DNA of 64,000 bases from Streptomyces sp. WAC 01529 (lineage in GTDB: Bacteria > Actinomycetota > Actinomycetes > Streptomycetales > Streptomycetaceae). Positions 24,618-35,126 of the stretch are shown piece after piece (positions within the stretch are counted from its first letter, which is position 1; every line of letters starts with the position of its first letter). A model generated the notes under the pieces. That model did not search any database. It had not been told where the DNA came from and worked only from the letters and a program-made list of their open reading frames with translations. Made by a program: the position numbers and the translations under genes. The DNA lies in contig NZ_CP029617.1 in NCBI RefSeq assembly GCF_003945545.1, forward strand, positions 4,537,001-4,601,000. The letters run 5' to 3'.

Positions 24618-26642
24618 ATGGACGTGAAGCGATACTTCCGTGGGCCAGTCATGTGGATCGTGCTGGCCGTCCTTGCCGTGGTCGTGTTGATGCAGGTCGT
24701 CGGCTCGTCCGGTGGCTACAAGACGGTTGACACCGGTCAGGTCGTTCAGGCGATCAACGACAACAAGGTCGAGTCGGCCAAACTCACCACCGGTGACGAG
24801 CAGATCATCAAGGTCGAGCTCAAGGGTGACGAGAAGGTCAAGGGCAGCAGCAAGATCCAGGCGAGCTACATCGGCGACCAGGGCGTCGACCTCGCAAAGT
24901 CTCTGCAGGCCAAGTACGAGGACAAGCAGATCAAGGACGGTTACACCGTCTCCCCGTCGAAGCAGAACCCCTTCGTCGGCATCCTGCTCTCCCTCCTCCC
25001 CTTCGTCCTCATCGTGGTCGTCTTCCTGTTCCTGATGAATCAGATGCAGGGCGGCGGCTCCCGGGTCATGAACTTCGGGAAGTCCAAGGCCAAGCTCATC
25101 ACCAAGGACACCCCGAAGACGACCTTCTCCGATGTGGCGGGTTCGGACGAAGCCGTCGAGGAGCTCCACGAGATCAAGGAGTTCCTCCAGGAGCCGGCGA
25201 AGTTCCAGGCCGTCGGCGCCAAGATCCCCAAGGGCGTGCTCCTCTACGGCCCGCCCGGCACCGGCAAGACGCTCCTCGCGCGCGCCGTCGCCGGTGAGGC
25301 CGGGGTTCCGTTCTACTCGATCTCCGGTTCCGACTTCGTCGAGATGTTCGTCGGTGTCGGTGCCTCCCGTGTGCGCGACCTCTTCGAGCAGGCCAAGGCG
25401 AACGCCCCGGCGATCGTCTTCGTCGACGAGATCGACGCCGTCGGCCGGCACCGCGGCGCGGGCCTCGGCGGTGGCCACGACGAGCGCGAGCAGACGCTGA
25501 ACCAGCTGCTGGTCGAGATGGACGGCTTCGACGTGAAGGGCGGCGTCATCCTGATCGCCGCCACGAACCGCCCCGACATCCTCGACCCCGCGCTCCTGCG
25601 CCCCGGCCGCTTCGACCGGCAGATCGCCGTCGACCGCCCGGACATGCAGGGCCGTCTGGAGATCCTCAAGGTCCACCAGAAGGGCAAGCCGGTCGCCCCG
25701 GACGTGGACCTCGGCGCGGTGGCCCGTCGCACGCCGGGCTTCACCGGCGCCGACCTGTCGAACGTGCTGAACGAAGCGGCGCTCCTGACGGCGCGCGGCG
25801 ACCGGAAGCTGATCGACAACCACGCGCTGGACGAGGCGATCGACCGCGTCGTGGCGGGCCCGCAGAAGCGGACCCGGATCATGTCCGACAAGGAAAAGAA
25901 GATCACCGCGTACCACGAGGGCGGACACGCCCTGGTCGCGGCGGCTTCCCCGAACTCGGACCCGGTCCACAAGATCACGATCCTGTCCCGCGGCCGGGCC
26001 CTGGGTTACACCATGGTCCTGCCCGAAGAGGACAAGTACTCCACCACGCGCAACGAGATGCTCGACCAGCTCGCGTACATGCTGGGCGGGCGCGCGGCCG
26101 AGGAGCTCGTCTTCCACGACCCGACGACGGGCGCGGCGAACGACATCGAGAAGGCCACGGCCACCGCACGCGCGATGGTCACGCAGTACGGCATGACCGA
26201 GCGTCTGGGCGCGATCAAGTTCGGCGGGGACAACACCGAGCCGTTCCTCGGGCGCGAGATGGCGCACCAGCGGGACTACTCCGAAGAGGTCGCCGCGCTG
26301 GTCGACGAAGAGGTCAAGAAGCTCATCGAGACCGCGCACAACGAAGCGTGGGAGATCCTCGTCGAGAACCGCGACATCCTCGACAACCTGGTTCTCCAGC
26401 TCCTCGAGAAGGAGACCCTCAACAAGGAGCAGATCGCGGAGATCTTCGCCGGGATCGTGAAGCGTCCGGCCCGCCCGGCGTGGACCGGCTCCTCGCGGCG
26501 TACGCCCTCGACCCGCCCGCCGGTGCTCTCCCCCAAGGAGCTGTCACTGACGAACGGTGCGAACGGCGCCACCCCCGCGGTGACCTCGGGCAGCACGGAG
26601 AAGCACCTCGAGGTGGCCCCGGAGGACCGCCCCGAGAGCTGA
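24618..26642 (+). CDS. ftsH: ATP-dependent zinc metalloprotease FtsH
   Basis: About 674 residues: two membrane helices (about 11-28 and 118-140) flank a periplasmic-type domain. The AAA domain has Walker A GPPGTGKT (211-218), Walker B IVFVDEIDAVGRHRG (about 266-280) and the second region of homology NRPDILDPALLRPGRFDR. The zinc site is HEGGH (433-437). It degrades membrane and some soluble proteins. The C-terminal 50 residues are low in complexity. The ATG at 24618 (MDVKRYFRGP) fits the family; ATGs upstream would add non-homologous sequence. Confidence 0.96.
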   Translation: MDVKRYFRGPVMWIVLAVLAVVVLMQVVGSSGGYKTVDTGQVVQAINDNKVESAKLTTGDEQIIKVELKGDEKVKGSSKIQASYIGDQGVDLAKSLQAKYEDKQIKDGYTVSPSKQNPFVGILLSLLPFVLIVVVFLFLMNQMQGGGSRVMNFGKSKAKLITKDTPKTTFSDVAGSDEAVEELHEIKEFLQEPAKFQAVGAKIPKGVLLYGPPGTGKTLLARAVAGEAGVPFYSISGSDFVEMFVGVGASRVRDLFEQAKANAPAIVFVDEIDAVGRHRGAGLGGGHDEREQTLNQLLVEMDGFDVKGGVILIAATNRPDILDPALLRPGRFDRQIAVDRPDMQGRLEILKVHQKGKPVAPDVDLGAVARRTPGFTGADLSNVLNEAALLTARGDRKLIDNHALDEAIDRVVAGPQKRTRIMSDKEKKITAYHEGGHALVAAASPNSDPVHKITILSRGRALGYTMVLPEEDKYSTTRNEMLDQLAYMLGGRAAEELVFHDPTTGAANDIEKATATARAMVTQYGMTERLGAIKFGGDNTEPFLGREMAHQRDYSEEVAALVDEEVKKLIETAHNEAWEILVENRDILDNLVLQLLEKETLNKEQIAEIFAGIVKRPARPAWTGSSRRTPSTRPPVLSPKELSLTNGANGATPAVTSGSTEKHLEVAPEDRPES

Positions 26643-26675
26643 CCCCGCGCGCCTCAGCAGGCCCGGAATGAATGT

Positions 26676-26707
26676 CGCGCCCCCCAGGTTTTAGCCTGGG
26701 GGGCGCG
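26676..26707 (+). terminator. Strong hairpin between ftsH and folE
   Basis: A perfect 13-bp stem CGCGCCCCCCAGG / CCTGGGGGGCGCG with a TTTTAG loop, 33 bp after ftsH and 45 bp before folE. It would stop or attenuate transcription, so folE either has its own promoter in the short gap or depends on read-through. Confidence 0.8.
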
Positions 26708-26752
26708 GCACTTTCGTATGCCCGCGTGAAACGCACAGGAACGAGGCACAAC

Positions 26753-27358
26753 ATGACCGACCCGGTGACGCTGGACGGCGAGCACTCGATCGGCGAGTTC
26801 GACGAGAAGCGGGCCGAGAACGCCGTGCGTGAGCTTCTGATCGCCGTCGGGGAGGACCCCGACCGCGAGGGCCTCCTGGAGACCCCGGCCCGCGTCGCCC
26901 GGGCGTACCGGGAAATATTCTCCGGGCTGCGGCAGAAGGCGGAGGACGTCCTGACGACGACGTTCGACCTGGGGCACGACGAGATGGTCCTGGTGAAGGA
27001 CATCGAGGTCATGAGCTCCTGTGAGCATCATCTGGTCCCGTTCGTCGGCGTCGCCCACGTCGGGTACATCCCGTCGGTGGACGGCAAGATCACGGGTCTG
27101 TCGAAGCTCGCCCGCCTCGTCGATGTGTACGCGCGCCGGCCGCAGGTGCAGGAGCGGCTGACCACGCAGATCGCGGACTCCCTGATGGAGATACTGGAAC
27201 CGCGCGGTGTGATCGTGGTCATCCAGTGCGAGCACATGTGCATGACGATGCGCGGGGTGCGCAAGCCCGGCGCCAAGACCATCACCTCGGCGGTCCGCGG
27301 TCAGCTGAGGGACCCCGCGACGCGCAATGAGGCGATGAGTCTGATCATGGCCCGCTGA
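26753..27358 (+). CDS. folE: GTP cyclohydrolase I
   Basis: A 201-residue enzyme catalysing the first step of folate synthesis, GTP to dihydroneopterin triphosphate. The zinc-binding motifs SSCEHHLVPFVG and QCEHMCMTMRGVRKPG are intact, as is the conserved C-terminal RNEAMSLI. The ATG at 26753 is used. It faces the minus-strand folate genes and is separated from DUF3180 by a short convergent gap. Confidence 0.97.
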   Translation: MTDPVTLDGEHSIGEFDEKRAENAVRELLIAVGEDPDREGLLETPARVARAYREIFSGLRQKAEDVLTTTFDLGHDEMVLVKDIEVMSSCEHHLVPFVGVAHVGYIPSVDGKITGLSKLARLVDVYARRPQVQERLTTQIADSLMEILEPRGVIVVIQCEHMCMTMRGVRKPGAKTITSAVRGQLRDPATRNEAMSLIMAR

Positions 27359-27422
27359 GCCGCCCGAGCCCCGCTGGGCGGGACGAGCCCCGCTGGGCCG
27401 GACGATCCCGCCGAGCCCGCTG

Positions 27423-27908
27423 TCAGGTCGCCGGGGCCGCCTGGCCGTTCTCGTCGTCGTCCTCGGGGAGCTTGCAGACCCGCTCCAGGAACAGGGCCGC
27501 CGCTATCACCGCGATGCCCATCAGGACCGAGAGCCCGGCGTAGATCGCCTGGTCGCGGCGGGCCGGGACCTCAAGGGATTCGAGCAGGAACGCGCCCGCG
27601 CCGCCGTACATCCCCGCGACGAGCGCCGCGACCAGGGCGCTGGCCTGGCCGAAGACGACCGCGCGCGCGGCCATCAGCGGCTCGACGCCCTTCGCGCCGG
27701 GGCGGCGCTCCCGCTGGGCCCGCAGCCGCGAGCGCAGCGAGAGCGCCGTCGACAGGAGTACGACGGCGATCACCGCGAGCACGATGGGCGCGGCCAGCGG
27801 GACCCGGGGCAGGCTGCCGAGGGAGTCCCACAGCCGGGCGCCCGACCAGGACAGCACTCCGGCCACGGCGAAGAGGCCGGCCAGTGTCCTGATGCGCAGT
27901 TGCTTCAC
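27423..27908 (-). CDS. DUF3180 membrane protein
   Basis: A 161-residue protein with four predicted membrane helices (about 7-25, 38-55, 85-110, 122-142) and an acidic C terminus. DUF3180 genes regularly follow folK in actinobacterial folate operons, but no function is known. The start is a GTG at 27908, 64 bp after the folK stop. Confidence 0.88.
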   Translation of the reverse strand: MKQLRIRTLAGLFAVAGVLSWSGARLWDSLGSLPRVPLAAPIVLAVIAVVLLSTALSLRSRLRAQRERRPGAKGVEPLMAARAVVFGQASALVAALVAGMYGGAGAFLLESLEVPARRDQAIYAGLSVLMGIAVIAAALFLERVCKLPEDDDENGQAAPAT

Positions 27909-27972
27909 GGGTGACCCTTCGTTGCCTTCATCGTCGTACGGACCCTGCGGCGGATCTTGTAGACCCTAACGA

Positions 27973-28584
27973 CTATTCCGGCAGCCGGAGTTCCAGGTCG
28001 GCACGGGGCGCGACGCCGTCGCGGGTGACGGCGGCGAGCAGCTCGGCGACCGGGCCGCGGCCGACGAGCTGGGCCTCGGGATCGACGTCGAGCCAGGGGG
28101 CGAGGACGAAGGCGCGCTCGTGCGCGCGCGGGTGGGGCAGGGTGAGCGCCGGGTCGTCGGAGACCACGTCGGCGTAGGCCACGATGTCCACGTCGATCGT
28201 GCGCGGGCCCCAGCGCTCGTCGCGGACGCGGTGGAAGGCCTCCTCGACGGCCTGCGCGCGCTCCAGGAGCGAGGAGGGCGGCAGGGTCGTCTTCACCACG
28301 ACCACGGCGTTGAAGTACGAGGGCTGAGTGCCGGGGTCCACGCCCCACGGCTCGGTCTCGTACACCGGAGAGACCGCCTTGACCCGCAGGCCGGGGGTGT
28401 CCTCCAGGGCGTCGACGGCGCCCTGGAGGGTCTCCAGGCGGTTGCCGAGGTTGCTGCCGAGGGAGATCACGGCACGCTTGGGGTTGGACAGGGTGCTGCC
28501 CGCCGCGTCCACCTGCTCGACCACGGAGGTGGGCACCGGCTGGACGGTCGGGTCGCTCTGACCCGCTTTGAAGGGCGCAGTCAT
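27973..28584 (-). CDS. folK: 2-amino-4-hydroxy-6-hydroxymethyldihydropteridine diphosphokinase
   Basis: A 203-residue enzyme that transfers pyrophosphate from ATP to hydroxymethyldihydropterin. SLGSNLGNRLETLQGAVDAL, VSPVYETEPWG and RDERWGPRTIDVDIVAY are all present. A 35-residue N-terminal extension precedes the fold, which is common in Streptomyces. The ATG at 28584 overlaps the folB stop codon (ATGA), so translation is coupled. Confidence 0.96.
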   Translation of the reverse strand: MTAPFKAGQSDPTVQPVPTSVVEQVDAAGSTLSNPKRAVISLGSNLGNRLETLQGAVDALEDTPGLRVKAVSPVYETEPWGVDPGTQPSYFNAVVVVKTTLPPSSLLERAQAVEEAFHRVRDERWGPRTIDVDIVAYADVVSDDPALTLPHPRAHERAFVLAPWLDVDPEAQLVGRGPVAELLAAVTRDGVAPRADLELRLPE

Positions 28585-28940
28585 ACTCGGCTCCGGGTGA
28601 TGGTGACGGTCACATCGTCGAAGGGCACGGTGATCGGGGCGTCCGGCTTGTGGACGCACACCTCGACCTCCAGGACGCCTTCGTGCTTCAGACACGTCTG
28701 GGCGATGCGCTCGGCGAGGGTCTCGATGAGGTCGACGGGCTCGCCCTCGACGGCGGCCACGACCTCCTCGGCCACGATGCCGTAGTGCACGGTCTTCGCC
28801 AGGTCGTCGTCGGCCGCGGCCGCTCGCGTGTCCAGGCCGAGAACGAGGTCCACGATGAAGGTCTGGCCCTCTTCGCGCTCCCGCGGATAGACACCGTGGT
28901 GCCCGCGGGCCTTGAGGCCGCGCAGCGCGACACGATCCAC
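28581..28940 (-). CDS. folB: Dihydroneopterin aldolase
   Basis: A 119-residue enzyme cleaving dihydroneopterin to hydroxymethyldihydropterin. Key sequences are ARGHHGVYPREREEGQTFIV, LAKTVHYGIVAEEV and LIETLAERIAQTCL. The GTG at 28940 has an AGGAG site eight bases upstream. The 166-bp gap before it, after the NTF2-like gene, may hold a separate promoter. Confidence 0.95.
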   Translation of the reverse strand: MDRVALRGLKARGHHGVYPREREEGQTFIVDLVLGLDTRAAAADDDLAKTVHYGIVAEEVVAAVEGEPVDLIETLAERIAQTCLKHEGVLEVEVCVHKPDAPITVPFDDVTVTITRSRV

Positions 28941-29106
28941 GCGAATCACTCCTGCAATCGTCGGTATCGGCAGGCCTGCGCCGAGTGCGGTCGGCACACC
29001 AGCCTCGATCGAATCTACCTGCGAGCACTGACAGTGCTCGCCCGCGGGGCCTTCCGACGCGGTCCGCCGGCCCCGCCGCCCCCGCTGTTCCCTGGCCCCT
29101 ACCCAC

Positions 29107-29655
29107 TCAGGAGGGGTTCTCGTCACCCTCTTCGTCGTCGGTTTCGGCCAGGACGGGCGAGGCGTGGTGCGACCACAGTTTCCAGCCGTCGGGTGTGCGG
29201 CGGAACACGTTCGTGGCGACCACGAGCTGCCCCACGAGCGGTCCCAGTTCACCGCCGCCCTCGGGGGGCGGGCCGCCGCTGAGGATGTTCTCGGTGCAGG
29301 TGACCAGGGCGGTGTCACCGGCGACGCCGACCTTCAGGTCGGTCAGGAAGAACTGGATGTACTCCGTGTTCGCCATGATCAGTGCGTACGACCTGAGGAC
29401 CTCGCCGCGGCCGGTGAGGACGGGCCAGCCGGGGTGGACGCAGGAGACGGCGTCCCCGTCGGCGCTGCGCTCGGCGTGCTCGGCGTTCTCGTCCGTGCGG
29501 TCGTCGTCGGTGTCCGGGTCGTCGCTGACGGTGTCGGCCTCGGAGTCCAGCCACAGGTCGGAGACCTTGTCGAAGTCGCCGCGCTCCAGTGCTTCGTAAA
29601 AGGCGGTGTTGGCCAGCTCGACCTGCTCGATGTCGGTGCGGGCAGCCCCGGTCAC
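29107..29655 (-). CDS. Nuclear transport factor 2-like protein embedded in the folate operon
   Basis: A 182-residue SnoaL/NTF2-type protein. The N-terminal part (EQVELANTAFYEALERGDFD) and the C-terminal strands (DTALVTCTENIL, VVATNVFRRTPDGWKLWSHH) outline the cone-shaped fold. An acidic insert of about 30 residues (about 45-72, DTVSDDPDTDDDRTDENAEH) is low in complexity. The GTG at 29655 overlaps the folP stop (GTGA), so the two are co-translated. A role in folate synthesis is possible but not shown. Confidence 0.85.
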   Translation of the reverse strand: MTGAARTDIEQVELANTAFYEALERGDFDKVSDLWLDSEADTVSDDPDTDDDRTDENAEHAERSADGDAVSCVHPGWPVLTGRGEVLRSYALIMANTEYIQFFLTDLKVGVAGDTALVTCTENILSGGPPPEGGGELGPLVGQLVVATNVFRRTPDGWKLWSHHASPVLAETDDEEGDENPS

Positions 29656-30524
29656 AGGTGGCCGCCGGCTGCGTCCGTCACGGCCTGGGCGACGCGCACC
29701 GCGTCCGCCGTGGCCCGCACCTCGTGCACACGGACCGCCCAGGCGCCCTGGTGGGCGGCGATGGCGGAGACCGCGGCGGTGGCGGCGTCGCGCTCGCGGG
29801 CGGGCGGTGGGGCGCCCTCGGGGCCCGCGAGGACCCGGCCGAGGAACCGCTTGCGGGAGGCGGCGACCAGGAGGGGGTGGCCGAGATCGCGCAGCCGGTC
29901 GAGGCGGGCCAGGAGCGCCAGGTCGTGCTCGGCCTCCTTGGAGAAGCCGAGGCCCGGGTCGACGACGATGCGCTCGGGGGCGATGCCGCCCTCGATGGCG
30001 GCGGCCACGCGCGCGTGGAGCTCGCCGACGACTTCGGAGACCACGTCCTCGTAGACGGGCTTGGCGTGCATGTCGGTGAGGAAGCCCCGCCAGTGCATGA
30101 CCACGAAGGGGGCACCGGCGGCGGCGACCGCGGGAACCATGCGCGGGTCGGCGAGGCCGCCGCTGACGTCGTTGACGAGGACGGCGCCCGCGGCGAGCGC
30201 CTGCTCGGCGACGCTGGCGCGCATGGTGTCCACGGAGACGGTGACGCCTTCGGCGGTCAGGCCCCGCACCACGGGGACGACGCGCTTCAGCTCCTCGTCC
30301 TCGTCCACGCGGGTCGCGCCGGGACGGGTCGACTCGCCGCCGACGTCGACGAGGTCGGCGCCCTGGGCGACGAGGTCGACGCCGTGCTTGACGGCGGCCG
30401 TGGTGTCGAACCAGCGGCCGCCGTCGGAGAAGGAGTCGGGCGTGACGTTCACGACGCCCATGACCGCACAGCGGTCCCACTCCGGCAGCCCCTGGACCGA
30501 TCCCCGCCCGCGCAACGTACTCAT
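29652..30524 (-). CDS. folP: Dihydropteroate synthase
   Basis: A 290-residue TIM-barrel enzyme joining p-aminobenzoate to the pterin diphosphate, and the sulfonamide target. VMGVVNVTPDSFSDGGRWFD and GADLVDVGGESTRPGA are canonical, and the pterin-site Lys-x-Arg is in AASRKRFLGRVL. It starts the minus-strand folate series and lies 31 bp after the lysyltransferase-type gene, which may be co-transcribed. Confidence 0.97.
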   Translation of the reverse strand: MSTLRGRGSVQGLPEWDRCAVMGVVNVTPDSFSDGGRWFDTTAAVKHGVDLVAQGADLVDVGGESTRPGATRVDEDEELKRVVPVVRGLTAEGVTVSVDTMRASVAEQALAAGAVLVNDVSGGLADPRMVPAVAAAGAPFVVMHWRGFLTDMHAKPVYEDVVSEVVGELHARVAAAIEGGIAPERIVVDPGLGFSKEAEHDLALLARLDRLRDLGHPLLVAASRKRFLGRVLAGPEGAPPPARERDAATAAVSAIAAHQGAWAVRVHEVRATADAVRVAQAVTDAAGGHL

Positions 30525-30555
30525 GTGTCCAGCGTAGGCCCCGGAAGGGGACGGG

Positions 30556-32400
30556 TTACGCCGTCTGCATCTCGCGTTCCGTGCTCTGGTGGGGGCAGGG
30601 GCGCGGCTGGGTGGTGCCCCTGCGCAGGAAGCGGGGGAGCGCGAGGGTGACGAAGCCCTCTGCCTGCATGGCGGCGAAGCCGATGCGGGGCAGGTCCTTG
30701 CTGGAGCGGTAGACGACGAAGCGGGGCTCCCAGCGGGGGCGGAACTTCGCGTTGAACTTGTACAGGGACTCGATCTGGAACCAGCGCGACAGGAAGACCA
30801 GCAGGCCCCGCCAGGCGCGCAGGACCGGGCCCGCGCCGATCTTCTCGCCGCGGGCGAGGGCCGCGCGGAACATCGCGAAGTTGAGCGAGACGCGCGTGAT
30901 GCCGAGCTTCGGTGCGGCCTGGAGGGCGGCCACGATGAGCAGCTCGTTCATGCCGGGGTCGGCGGAGCGGTCGCGGCGCATGAGGTCCAGGGAGACGCCG
31001 TCCTTGCCCCACGGGACGAAGTGGAGGACGGCCTTGAGGTCTCCGTAGGGGCCCGCCTCCTCGTCGGCCTTGTGGGCGGTGGCGATCAGGCAGTCGCCGT
31101 CGTTCGGGTCGCCGATGCGGCCGAGCGCCATGGAGAAGCCGCGCTCGGTGTCGGTGCCGCGCCAGTCGTCGGCGGCGCGCTGGATCTTGGCGAGCTCCTG
31201 CTCACCGAGGTCACGGATGCGCCGTACGCGCGTCTCGTAGCCATTGCGCTCGATCCGCTTGACCATCTGGCGTACGTTGCGCATCGCACGCCCGGACAGG
31301 GAGAAATCCGCGACGTCCACCACCGCCTCGTCGCCCAGTTCGAGGGCGTCGAGGCCGGTCTCGCGGGTCCAGACCTCGCCGCCCGTCTCGGAGCAGCCCA
31401 TCACGGCGGGCGTCCAGGAGTGGGCCTTCGCCTCGTCCATGAAGCGCTCGATGGCGCCGGGCCAGGCCTCGACGTCGCCGATCGGGTCGCCGCTGGCGAG
31501 CATCACCCCGGAGACGACGCGGTAGGTGACGGCGGCCTTGCCGCTGGGGGAGAAGACGACGCCCTTGTCGCGGCGGAGCGCGAAGTGGCCGAGCGAGTCG
31601 CGGGCGCCGTGCCGGTCGAGCAGGGCGCGCAGCTTCGCCTCGTCGTCCTCGGTGAGGCGGGCGGCCGGGTGCTCGGGGCGGAAGGCCAGGTAGATGGTGG
31701 TGAGGGCGGTGAGCATGCCGAGGGCGCCGAGGGAGAAGCCGACGGTCCAGGACGTACTGCCGTAGTAGCCGACCGGGCCCTCGAAGCCGAAGAGGCCGTA
31801 GAGGACGTGCTGGAGGCGTTCGGTGATACTGGGGTCCCCGATGACCTTGCCGGGGTGGACGCTTACGATCACCAGCCCCAGCAGGATGGAACCCGCCCCG
31901 AGGAGGACGAAGTTGGCCAGCGCGCGCCAGCGGCTGCGCGGGTCGGGCAGGGCCGTGAACTCACTCCGATGGCGCAGCAGCAGTGCGAGGAGCGCGAGCG
32001 AGATCACGACACCGATCACCGAGTGCCGGTATGTGAACTGCGCCACGGCTCCCGCGGGCAGCAGCACCACGGCGGCCCGCCAGGCCCGCCGCTTGTGGCG
32101 CCGCAGACCGTGGGCGAGCAGGAGCAGCAGAATGCCGGAGCTGAGCGCGAGCGCGGCCGCGAAGGGGCCGAGCGCCCCGGGCAGAACCTCGGCGATGGCG
32201 TGCATGCGGCTGTGCCGGAAGCGGGGGAAGACACCTGCCGCCACGTTCAGCAGGCCTACGATCGTGCAGGCTCTGGCGACGAGGGTCGGCACGGCCTCGG
32301 GGCGCGGGCCGCGCAGTATCCGGTGGAGGCGGCCGTCGCGGTGCCGGTCGTCACCGCCCGGAACCCCACCCGACATTTCGCCATCTATCCTGACAGACAT
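30556..32400 (-). CDS. Phosphatidylglycerol lysyltransferase domain membrane protein (DUF2156)
   Basis: About 614 residues. An N-terminal membrane part has six or seven helices (about 40-235). The C-terminal DUF2156 domain (about 255-590) has the GNAT-like fold of MprF/LPG synthases (TYRVVSGVMLASGDPIGDVE, ARGEKIGAGPVLRAWRGLLV). The homologous enzymes add lysine from lysyl-tRNA to phosphatidylglycerol, changing membrane charge. The ATG at 32400 (MSVRIDGEM) is preferred to a start at 32457. The gene is divergent from the secreted esterase. Confidence 0.86.
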   Translation of the reverse strand: MSVRIDGEMSGGVPGGDDRHRDGRLHRILRGPRPEAVPTLVARACTIVGLLNVAAGVFPRFRHSRMHAIAEVLPGALGPFAAALALSSGILLLLLAHGLRRHKRRAWRAAVVLLPAGAVAQFTYRHSVIGVVISLALLALLLRHRSEFTALPDPRSRWRALANFVLLGAGSILLGLVIVSVHPGKVIGDPSITERLQHVLYGLFGFEGPVGYYGSTSWTVGFSLGALGMLTALTTIYLAFRPEHPAARLTEDDEAKLRALLDRHGARDSLGHFALRRDKGVVFSPSGKAAVTYRVVSGVMLASGDPIGDVEAWPGAIERFMDEAKAHSWTPAVMGCSETGGEVWTRETGLDALELGDEAVVDVADFSLSGRAMRNVRQMVKRIERNGYETRVRRIRDLGEQELAKIQRAADDWRGTDTERGFSMALGRIGDPNDGDCLIATAHKADEEAGPYGDLKAVLHFVPWGKDGVSLDLMRRDRSADPGMNELLIVAALQAAPKLGITRVSLNFAMFRAALARGEKIGAGPVLRAWRGLLVFLSRWFQIESLYKFNAKFRPRWEPRFVVYRSSKDLPRIGFAAMQAEGFVTLALPRFLRRGTTQPRPCPHQSTEREMQTA

Positions 32401-32601
32401 CGCATCCTGTAGTTCTGCGAGAGAGCTTGAATCCGGTGCCAAAACGGCATCCGGCACCTTTGCGCCCTCTAGGACGGTCCTTCAGGGAAACGGGTTCATT
32501 CCTCGCCGGAAACGGCTGGAGAAGCTCGGGCAACATCCTAGGCGAGCAACAGCCCGGAACCCCGAGGCAACGGTAGTAGAAAGCGCAGGCAGGAACACCC
32601 T

Positions 32602-33723
32602 ATGGGTCTCACGAGCAACAAGGTCCTCGCCCTTGCGGTCTTGCTGGCCGTACTGCTCTTCTTCGGCACGATCTGGCTCTGGCCGCGGCTGGCCCGCCGC
32701 TCCTGGAAGGCCGTCACCGGCCGCGTGGGGCTGCTCCTGGCCACCCAGATCGCGATCTTCGCATCGGTGGGTCTCGCGGCCAACCAGGCCTTCGGCTTCT
32801 ACGCCACCTGGGCCGACCTCTTCGGCCAGGAGACGAGCCCGGGGATAGTGGTGGACCACGATCCGGCCAAAGGGGGCTCAGGGCCCGTCAAGGTCGTCGA
32901 CACCCAGACCGTGAACGTGCCCGGCGGCAGCCGCCCGTCCCTCGGCGGTCAGATCCAGAAGATCGAGGTCGGCGGCAAGGAGTCACGGATAGGCAGCCCC
33001 GCCTACGTCTACCTGCCGCCCGAGTACTTCCAGCCGCAGTACCGCAACCGCACGTTCCCCGCGGCCGTGGCCCTCACCGGCTACCCGGGCACCGCCGAGG
33101 CGCTCATCAAAGGGCTGCACTACCCCCAGACCGCCCACAAGCTGGCCGCCGACGGCAAGATGCAGCCGATGATCCTGGTCATGATGCGGCCGACCGTGGC
33201 GCCGCCGCGCGACACGGAGTGCGTGGACATCCCCGGCGGCCCGCAGACCGAGACGTTCTTCGCCAAGGACCTGCCCGACGCTCTCTCGCAGCACTACAGG
33301 GTGGGCTCCAAGGCCCGGAACTGGGGCATCATCGGCGACTCCACGGGCGGCTACTGCGCCTTGAAGCTCGCCGTGCACCACCCCGACAAGTACGGCGCCG
33401 CCGCGGGCCTCTCGGCCTACTACAAGGCGCCCATCGACGTCACCACCGGCGATCTCTTCCACGGTGACAAGCAGTTGGAGCGCGAGGCCGACCTCATGTG
33501 GTACCTCGACCACAAGCCGGCGCCCAAGACGTCCTTGCTGGTGACCAGCAGCAAGAAGGGCGAGGACAACTACCAGGACACCTTGAGGTTCATCGACAAG
33601 GTGAAGGCGCCCACGCGCGTGTCGTCGATCACGCTCGAAAGCGGTGGGCACAACTTCAACACCTGGCGCAGGGAGATCCCCGCCACCCTCCAGTGGATGA
33701 GCGGACGGCTCAGCGGCGACTGA
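32602..33723 (+). CDS. Membrane-anchored alpha/beta-hydrolase (esterase D/antigen 85-like)
   Basis: A 373-residue protein. Two N-terminal membrane helices (about 8-27 and 43-62) place the catalytic domain outside the cell. The nucleophile elbow is GDSTGGYCALKLAVHHPDKY (Ser about 250) and a likely catalytic His is in SGGHNFNTWRREIP. The fold class is that of esterase D and mycolyltransferases. Streptomycetes lack mycolates, so the substrate is unknown. It diverges from the lysyltransferase-type gene, with a gap of about 200 bp. Confidence 0.85.
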   Translation: MGLTSNKVLALAVLLAVLLFFGTIWLWPRLARRSWKAVTGRVGLLLATQIAIFASVGLAANQAFGFYATWADLFGQETSPGIVVDHDPAKGGSGPVKVVDTQTVNVPGGSRPSLGGQIQKIEVGGKESRIGSPAYVYLPPEYFQPQYRNRTFPAAVALTGYPGTAEALIKGLHYPQTAHKLAADGKMQPMILVMMRPTVAPPRDTECVDIPGGPQTETFFAKDLPDALSQHYRVGSKARNWGIIGDSTGGYCALKLAVHHPDKYGAAAGLSAYYKAPIDVTTGDLFHGDKQLEREADLMWYLDHKPAPKTSLLVTSSKKGEDNYQDTLRFIDKVKAPTRVSSITLESGGHNFNTWRREIPATLQWMSGRLSGD

Positions 33724-33780
33724 CGGCCCCGGCGGCCCGGATGACCTCGGTCGGCCCGGCGGCCCCCGGAGAACCGCGGA

Positions 33781-34938
<1,158 letters not shown>

Positions 34939-35126
34939 GTTTCCCCATTGTGCCGGGCGGTGGCGGACTGTGGCAGGCGGTCTCGGGTGGTGGCGGGCCG
35001 TGCGTGACGGCCGTGTTGCGGCCGCACGAGGAGTCTCGGCGATTGTCAGTGCCGCGCGTTAGGGTCGCCAGACACGGGGGGACGTGTGTGCGGCATACGT
35101 CCAGGGATTCGGGGGAGGTGGGGCGC

